Origin: Fibrobacter succinogenes
GTDB taxonomy: Bacteria > Fibrobacterota > Fibrobacteria > Fibrobacterales > Fibrobacteraceae
DNA length: 55,104 bases
Assembly: GCA_902800815.1 (NCBI GenBank)
Contig: CADCGB010000016.1
Location: forward strand, 1-55,104
Direction: 5' to 3'
This document shows positions 50,701-55,104 of the stretch, piece by piece (the stretch's first letter is position 1; each line of letters opens with the position of its first letter). Under the pieces are notes generated by a model. It made no database searches, was not told the DNA's origin, and saw nothing but the letters and a program-made list of their open reading frames with translations. The position numbers and the translations under genes are program-made.

Positions 50701-51252
50701 CTATGCGAGTTCCTGGAAGAATTCCGGGCGGTGGAAGTCCGGCTTCTCGGTATCGATGGGGAATGCGCTCAGGTAGTGCGGGGTCTTCGCCTTGTCGGCG
50801 CACTTGTAGAGGTTGCCCCGCAGGTGGCCGCCCTCGAACGAGGTAAGCCCGAATATGCTTGCCGGGATACGGATGCTTATTCCCCAGCTGACGAATTCCC
50901 CGATGACGCTTGCGAGCTGCTTGGTGCGCTCGACTTGCGAAAGCTGCACTTCGCCGAGTACGGTGCGGTTCTCGCGACCGGTTCCGCGTGCGGCGAGTAG
51001 TGAACCGCGGCTAGTGACCTCGAAGTTGAAGTACTCTTCTGCGTTCGCGGGGTTCTGCAGGAAAACTTCGACGCAGGAATCTTCCCAGCTGTGCCCGCCG
51101 TCTTCCATGACTTCGGCACGGAAGCAGTCGAGCGGTTCCTCGACATAGAAGTCAATCTGTACAAATTCACGTTCTTCCGTGAAGTTCGCCATCACGGTCG
51201 GGATCTGGATTCCCTGGTTTGCTTTCCAGTTCATATTCGGTTTTAACAGCAT
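50701..51252 (-). CDS. CBM9/DOMON-like carbohydrate-binding protein
   Basis: The 183-residue product follows the CBM9-like pattern: EREFVQIDFYVEEPLDCFRA, then EDSCVEVFLQNPANAEEYF, NFEVTSRGSLLAAR and ISIRIPASIFGL, LRGNLYKCADKAKTPHYLSA. There is no signal peptide, so it would be cytoplasmic, unlike extracellular CBM9 modules of xylanases. It may sense or bind sugars or be an unrelated DOMON-like fold. ATG 51252 follows a TATTTT box (51260-51265) by 7 bases; ATG 51234 is an alternative. Confidence 0.7.
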   Translation of the reverse strand: MLLKPNMNWKANQGIQIPTVMANFTEEREFVQIDFYVEEPLDCFRAEVMEDGGHSWEDSCVEVFLQNPANAEEYFNFEVTSRGSLLAARGTGRENRTVLGEVQLSQVERTKQLASVIGEFVSWGISIRIPASIFGLTSFEGGHLRGNLYKCADKAKTPHYLSAFPIDTEKPDFHRPEFFQELA

Positions 51253-51273
51253 AGTGATTAAAATAGATAAATC

Positions 51274-51296
51274 AGTGATTTAATCGATTAATCACT
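51274..51296. promoter_or_regulatory. Candidate upstream activator site for a sigma-54 promoter
   Basis: AGTGATT (51274-51280) and AATCACT (51290-51296) flank the palindrome TAATCGATTA (51281-51290). A further AGTGATTAAA copy lies at 51253-51262. The site is centred about 64 bases before the -24 element, the usual range for enhancer-binding proteins. It also lies in the promoter of the divergent CBM9-like gene. Confidence 0.5.
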
Positions 51297-51348
51297 AGGT
51301 AGGGGTGTCGCGATATGGCGATTTTTTACGAAAAACGGCATTTTAAAA

Positions 51349-51365
51349 TTGGCACGGAAATTGCA
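51349..51365 (+). promoter_or_regulatory. Sigma-54 (RpoN) promoter of spoVG-yifB
   Basis: TTGGCACG (51349-51356), GAAA, then TTGCA (51361-51365) reproduces the consensus YTGGCACG-N4-TTGCW, with GG and GC exactly 10 bases apart. The predicted start is near 51376, about 67 bases before the spoVG ATG. The match is at the exact consensus in a short intergenic gap, so it is unlikely to be chance. Confidence 0.8.
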
Positions 51366-51442
51366 ACTATAGGTATGCCCGTCGCAAGCGGCAAATGGGT
51401 TGTCGTGGAGGCGGTTTAACACAAACTATAGGAGGCCATAAC

Positions 51443-51778
51443 ATGGCAGAAAATACGAATGCAGCAAGCAATGCTGCCCAGCAGAAGGTGGATCCCGCCT
51501 TCGATTGCCTTGCGGTTACGCAGGTGCAGGTGTTCCCGTTCAAGGAGGGCCCGAGTCTCGGCCACCTGAAGGGACTTGCGCAGATTGTGCTGAACGACCA
51601 GATGGTGATTCGCGGGCTCCGCGTGATGGACGGCGTGAACGGGCTCTTCGTGAGCTACCCGCTCGACCCGTTCTACAAGGGCGAGGACTTCAAGTCGATC
51701 TGCAACCCGATTACGCGCCAGCTGCGTGAACACATTGAAAATTGCATTCTGGAAAAGTACCAGGCTGCAGTAGCCTAG
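51443..51778 (+). CDS. spoVG: SpoVG family regulatory protein
   Basis: The 111-residue product has a variable N-terminus rich in Ala and Asn, then the SpoVG core VTQVQVFPFKEGPSLGHLKG, LNDQMVIRGLRVMDGVNGLF and VSYPLDPFYKGEDFKSICNP. SpoVG proteins are small nucleic-acid-binding regulators found far beyond spore formers. ATG 51443 has GGAGG at 51431-51435. A sigma-54 promoter precedes it and yifB follows by 9 bases. Confidence 0.93.
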   Translation: MAENTNAASNAAQQKVDPAFDCLAVTQVQVFPFKEGPSLGHLKGLAQIVLNDQMVIRGLRVMDGVNGLFVSYPLDPFYKGEDFKSICNPITRQLREHIENCILEKYQAAVA

Positions 51779-51787
51779 TAGGTGCAA

Positions 51788-53314
51788 ATGTTCCGCAGAA
51801 TCCGTTCTTACTGTTTGTTTGGTATCAAGGCCGTCCCTGTGAGTGTAGAGGTTGATGCCTCGCAGGGCTTGCCTGGGTTTACTCTGGTCGGCCTCCCGGA
51901 CAATGCGGTGAGGGAATCCCGCGAGCGCGTCGTTTCGGCGATTCGCTCCATCGGGAAAGTGGTGACGGGTTTCCGTACTACGGTAAACCTGTCGCCTGCG
52001 GACCTGCGGAAGGAGGGGAGTGCACTAGACCTTCCGCTGGCTATCGGGATGCTCGTTTCTACCGGCGAGATAAATGTCGAGAGGGTAGAGCGCTACGTCT
52101 TTGTTGGTGAACTTTCGCTGGATGGGTTGTTGAAGCCAGTGAGAGGGGTTCTGTCCATAGCGATGAGTTTGCCGCGGGATGGGGAGAACATCCTGGTGAT
52201 TCCCCGGGCGAATGCTTCCGAGGCTTCGCTGGTGGAAGGTCTTCGTTACGTTTGTGCGGATTCCCTGAGGGAATGCGTTGAATACTTGGAGGGGGGCGGG
52301 TCGTCGAGCCCTTTAATCGCGTCCGGTATTAAATCGAAAGACCGGCCCCCCTCCCTTGAGGTTCCCGACTTTAGGAACGTCGTCGGTATGGAGGGCGTGA
52401 AGCGCGCCCTGGAGGTGGCGGCGTCGGGGGCTCATAACTTTTTGCTCGTGGGTTCCCCGGGCGCCGGCAAGACGCTTTGTGCGCGTTGCCTGCCGGGGAT
52501 ACTGCCTGACATGACGGACGAGGAAATCCTCGAGACGACGCGCATACATTCGTGCGCTCGCCGCTCGGGCGACTCCGCGGAATTTAGACCGGTGGTCGTT
52601 CGCCCGTTCCGCACGCCCCACCACAGCGCCTCGATGGTGTCGCTGGTGGGCGGCGGTGCCCGGCTTGCGCCGGGCGAGGCGAGCCTCGCGCACAATGGCG
52701 TGCTATTCCTGGATGAGCTCCCGGAGTTTAACCGCTGCGTGCTGGAGGCGTTGCGCGAACCGATGGAGGATGGCTTCATTTCGGTAAGCCGTGCGAGCGG
52801 GACTGTGGTGTGGCCTGCGCGGTTCATGATGGGGGCGGCGATGAACCCGTGCCCCTGCGGGTTCGCGATGGACCCGAAACGCGTGTGTACGTGCCTGCCC
52901 GATGCGCGCAAGCGCTACCGCGAAAAGATCTCGGGCCCGCTGCTGGACCGCATCGATATTCAGGTGAGCGTGCCGCCCATGGAGGCGAACGCCCTTGTGG
53001 ACAGGCGCGAACGCGAGTGCTCAGCCGATATCCGCAGGCGGGTGTGTGCGGCACGCGCCGTCCAGCGCCGGAGGTTTAAGGACCTGCCGTTCAAGTCCAA
53101 TGCGGAAATGTCGTCGGAGTGCGCGAAGAAGTTCGCTGGCATGTCGCCGGATGTGGAACGCTTTGCGGTCTCTGCCGCCGACAGGATGAACCTGAGCGCC
53201 CGCGGGTTCTACCGCATGCTGAAGGTGTCGCGCACTATTGCGGACATGCGCGAAGCCCCGTGTGTCGAAATCGTAGATATCTCGGAAGCCTTGCGCTACA
53301 GGACCATAAACTGA
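51788..53314 (+). CDS. yifB: YifB/ComM family Mg-chelatase-like AAA ATPase
   Basis: The 508-residue product has the ChlI N-terminal fold (VEVDASQGLPGFTLVGLPDN, GFRTTVNLSPADLRKEGSA) and an AAA+ ATPase domain with Walker A VGSPGAGKT and Walker B VLFLDELPEF. MNPCPCGFAMDPKRVCTC and ISGPLLDRIDIQV are family-specific. ComM proteins drive branch migration during natural transformation. AGTAGG at 51777-51782 precedes ATG 51788 by 5 bases, so I prefer it to the GTG at 51782. Co-transcribed with spoVG, probably under sigma-54 control. Confidence 0.93.
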   Translation: MFRRIRSYCLFGIKAVPVSVEVDASQGLPGFTLVGLPDNAVRESRERVVSAIRSIGKVVTGFRTTVNLSPADLRKEGSALDLPLAIGMLVSTGEINVERVERYVFVGELSLDGLLKPVRGVLSIAMSLPRDGENILVIPRANASEASLVEGLRYVCADSLRECVEYLEGGGSSSPLIASGIKSKDRPPSLEVPDFRNVVGMEGVKRALEVAASGAHNFLLVGSPGAGKTLCARCLPGILPDMTDEEILETTRIHSCARRSGDSAEFRPVVVRPFRTPHHSASMVSLVGGGARLAPGEASLAHNGVLFLDELPEFNRCVLEALREPMEDGFISVSRASGTVVWPARFMMGAAMNPCPCGFAMDPKRVCTCLPDARKRYREKISGPLLDRIDIQVSVPPMEANALVDRRERECSADIRRRVCAARAVQRRRFKDLPFKSNAEMSSECAKKFAGMSPDVERFAVSAADRMNLSARGFYRMLKVSRTIADMREAPCVEIVDISEALRYRTIN

Positions 53315-53315
53315 A

Positions 53316-53338
53316 AGACCCGCGCCGGGCGCAGGTCT
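53316..53338. terminator. Hairpin between yifB and folB, terminator-like without T-tract
   Basis: AGACCCGCGC (53316-53325) pairs with GCGCAGGTCT (53329-53338) with one mismatch, around a 3-base loop. It starts one base after the yifB stop. There is no T-run, so it may work as an intrinsic barrier or mRNA end structure rather than a classical terminator. Confidence 0.4.
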
Positions 53339-53369
53339 ATTGCAGAAAATGTTAGGAGGGCAGTTTGCC

Positions 53370-53735
53370 TTACCGGCGTACGCGGATGCTGGAGGCCGCG
53401 CCTGCGCAGTTGGGGATGGCGTTCGGCTTGCTCACGCTTACTTCGGCGGCTAGTGCCTTGGGGTAGTTGCTGAGGATATACTTCGCCGTTTCCAGCACGA
53501 GCGTCTCTTCAAGCTGGAACCTCGCCCCCCGGATGAACCCCTTGAGGTTCTCGGAAAGCTGGGCGTAGTCTATGGAATGGATCAGGTCGTCGTTGCGGGC
53601 GGCCTGTGTAAAGTCAAGCCATATAGAAACGTTCAATACAACCGGTTGCTCCTTTTCTCTTTCGAAAGGGAGCGTTCCGATTATGCAATCGAACGTCAGG
53701 TCTTTTAGTGAAATCTTTCCAGATTCAACTACCAT
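53370..53735 (-). CDS. folB: Dihydroneopterin aldolase
   Basis: The 121-residue product converts dihydroneopterin to 6-hydroxymethyl-dihydropterin in folate biosynthesis. Family motifs are KDLTFDCIIGTLPFEREKEQ, VLNVSIWLDFTQAA, SIDYAQLSENLKGFI and VSKPNAIPNCAGAASSIRVR, with the Lys in the last segment corresponding to the catalytic Lys. The start overlaps the end of the upstream membrane protein gene by 7 bases, so it is translationally coupled and its ATG at 53735 needs no strong ribosome site. Confidence 0.9.
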   Translation of the reverse strand: MVVESGKISLKDLTFDCIIGTLPFEREKEQPVVLNVSIWLDFTQAARNDDLIHSIDYAQLSENLKGFIRGARFQLEETLVLETAKYILSNYPKALAAEVSVSKPNAIPNCAGAASSIRVRR

Positions 53736-54790
53736 ACGAAGAGCACGATGGCTGCAGTCAGGGAGACCGCCGTCACGCCGAACCAGAGGTTACGGGCGAA
53801 CGTGTAGGAATCCTGGGTCTTCTTGTTGGTGTCCATGCGCTTTTCGAGGTCGAGGAGGCTGTACTTCTCGGTAGTCGTGAAGTCGGCGTATTGCCTGAGA
53901 GCCACCTCACACGCCGCGGGTTCCTTGTCGGTTGCGCAGGCGTTGGTAATGCCGCTCATGATGGTAGCGTGAATCAGGTCAAGGTCGTCGTAGGCGTCCT
54001 TGGCCTTGTTGGCTTCCATCTGCTGCATCACGCCGATAACGGCGCCGGTAACGGCGAGGGCGGAAAGGCCCACGGCAGTCCAGAAGCGGACTTCGTCAGC
54101 AATACCGAAACGGTCGGTTGCGTTTTCGGAGGCGTCGCTAATGGCGTAGTCGCGTTCATCGGCACGGGAATTGGATTCGTCGAGGTCGCCCTTGACGTCG
54201 ATATCGTCCTCGTCCTCGTCTTCGTCCTCGCAGTCCGGATCGTACTCGTCGCATTCCTCTTCTTCGCTAGAAGCGACTTCCGGCTTTGCGGGTTCTTCTT
54301 CGTCGTCGCTGGAGGATGCTGCTGCGGATTCGTCGCCCTTCAGCTGGACCATGTTGCCGTCGATAAAGGCGACTGCGGTCGAATAGCCCGGAATGTAGAC
54401 GGCCTTGCCGTCGAAGTAGATCTTTTCGATGTCGTCATCAAAAGGCATGCCGCGACGGGCGTAGATCCTTGTCGTGACGAGCCTGGAGTATTCAACGCCT
54501 TCTGCCGTCATGGGGACGAGTCCAGAAAGGTCGCCCTTGCCGCCCTGGTAGAGCTGGTAGGCAGTGGGGGACTCGCCGAACGGGTCGGTAAACTTCTGAC
54601 GCACGACCAGGCGGCCGTCCTGGAGAGAACTGACCTCGTCTGCCGGAGCGGTCTTCAACTGGCCGCCGAATTCCGCGGTGATGTAGTTGTCGGGACTCCC
54701 GGCATCGGTCGCGGTAAATTCTTCAATATCGTAAGAGCCGGCGAAAGCCGTTGCGATGGAAAGGCAGAGTGCCACAAAGAAACGCTTCAT
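53729..54790 (-). CDS. Secreted/membrane protein with an acidic linker, unknown function
   Basis: ATG 54790 gives MKRFFVALCLSIATAFAGSY, a signal peptide; an ATG 12 bases upstream is less likely because GGAG at 54801-54804 spaces better to 54790. The 353-residue product has an N-terminal folded part (to about 160), an extremely acidic Ser/Asp/Glu linker (about 160-215), a membrane helix (about 236-255), a charged segment with cysteines and a final membrane helix ending in VLFVW. I recognise no family. It precedes folB in the same operon. Confidence 0.6.
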   Translation of the reverse strand: MKRFFVALCLSIATAFAGSYDIEEFTATDAGSPDNYITAEFGGQLKTAPADEVSSLQDGRLVVRQKFTDPFGESPTAYQLYQGGKGDLSGLVPMTAEGVEYSRLVTTRIYARRGMPFDDDIEKIYFDGKAVYIPGYSTAVAFIDGNMVQLKGDESAAASSSDDEEEPAKPEVASSEEEECDEYDPDCEDEDEDEDDIDVKGDLDESNSRADERDYAISDASENATDRFGIADEVRFWTAVGLSALAVTGAVIGVMQQMEANKAKDAYDDLDLIHATIMSGITNACATDKEPAACEVALRQYADFTTTEKYSLLDLEKRMDTNKKTQDSYTFARNLWFGVTAVSLTAAIVLFVW

Positions 54791-54822
54791 TTTGTACTCC
54801 AATACGGATTTACTTTTTAACG

Positions 54823-54829
54823 AAATATA
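54823..54829 (-). promoter_or_regulatory. TATATTTC box upstream of the acidic-linker membrane protein gene
   Basis: Minus-strand TATATTTCG lies 32 bases before ATG 54790, with GGAG in between. The same box appears in other leader regions; candidate -10 with a normal leader. Confidence 0.3.
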
Positions 54830-54987
54830 TAAAAAAAACGCATAATGTTAAAAAAAATAGGTTTTTTTAAGCCTTTTAACCCCATTTTATGACATAGAAC
54901 AATCTTTCTTGCCATTTATATGGTAAAATCGGCCGAAAAATTCTACTTTTAAGCCCGTAAATTTTAACCCTAAAAGAGGAATCCATA

Positions 54988-55104
54988 ATGGCAAAGCTCT
55001 CTATTGAAGATCTCGAACTCGCCGGCAAGCGCGTGTTCATCCGTGTCGACTTCAACGTTCCGCAGGACAAGGTGACTGGCGAAATCACCAACACCAAGCG
55101 TATC
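54988..55104 (+). CDS. pgk: Phosphoglycerate kinase, N-terminal fragment (partial at the window edge)
   Basis: The frame runs off the right edge. Its first 39 residues include [20 protein letters not shown], the near-invariant N-terminal signature of phosphoglycerate kinase (K/R-R-V-L-x-R-V-D-F-N-V-P). The enzyme converts 1,3-bisphosphoglycerate and ADP to 3-phosphoglycerate and ATP in glycolysis. AGAGGA at 54975-54980 precedes the ATG by 7 bases. Confidence 0.95.
   Translation, partial: MAKLSIEDLELAGKRVFIRVDFNVPQDKVTGEITNTKRI

Noticed and set aside
1..55104. tRNA, rRNA, CRISPR arrays, insertion sequences or prophage genes
   Set aside because: All gaps between genes were read; none has cloverleaf arms with a TTCGA/T loop, spaced direct repeats, transposase or phage genes. 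The only recombinase is a Xer-type gene in a housekeeping-like context.

Overview
The window looks like a chromosomal stretch from a Fibrobacter species (phylum Fibrobacterota). Three things point there. One is a TIGR02147-type protein, from a paralogous family typical of Fibrobacter, overlapping a lipoprotein gene. Another is a protein built from two Fibrobacter succinogenes major paralogous domains (Fib_succ_major/TIGR02145). The third is a very large surface protein with a type IX secretion (T9SS)-like C-terminal domain. Everything else is core bacterial chromosome. I see no tRNA, rRNA, CRISPR array, insertion sequence or prophage.

Layout. 1-1276: end of argB and complete argD. 1370-3482 (minus): TIGR02147 regulator and lipoprotein. 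3483-3789: a regulatory gap with several inverted repeats. 3790-23841: one 6,683-residue protein, with 17 CUB-like modules alternating with InlB/'bacterial repeat' modules, then 11 Listeria-Bacteroides-type repeats, then a T9SS-like C-terminal domain. 23901-29744: a Xer-type recombinase (minus), then a plus-strand run of PorV-like barrel, STAS/tail-anchor protein, degenerate M23/LytM-like protein, lipoprotein and Nudix hydrolase. 29746-31127 (minus): small membrane protein and LrgB/LrgA. 31170-35684: fmt, rsmB and two outer-membrane-like proteins, all overlapping. 35690-38618: mutY (minus) and ettA (plus). 38670-40909 (minus): Fib_succ_major protein and two small, locally AT-rich hypotheticals. 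41056-42256: ABC-2 permease and RBBP9-like hydrolase. 42368-46904: a tightly overlapping five-gene secretin/pseudopilin operon with no motor genes. 46910-48460 (minus): a membrane GT2 glycosyltransferase. 48645-50132: TusA-domain protein, a possible SGNH-like protein and a zinc-ribbon protein. 50136-51252 (minus): RluE-type pseudouridine synthase and a CBM9-like protein. 51274-53314: a sigma-54-type promoter, spoVG and yifB/comM. 53370-54790 (minus): an acidic-linker membrane protein and folB. 54988-end: start of pgk.

The main theme is the cell envelope: giant adhesin-like protein, PorV-like barrel, LytM-like protein, several lipoproteins, secretin/pseudopilin operon, glycosyltransferase, LrgAB. 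The most notable observations are the giant modular protein and its internal base-composition shift, the motor-less secretin operon with a cysteine-rich GspL/GspC-like protein, a near-perfect sigma-54 promoter with upstream palindromes before spoVG-yifB, and a recurrent TATATTT box sitting 5-6 bases before several start codons, which suggests leaderless transcripts. All calls come from reading the sequence by eye; no database search was run.
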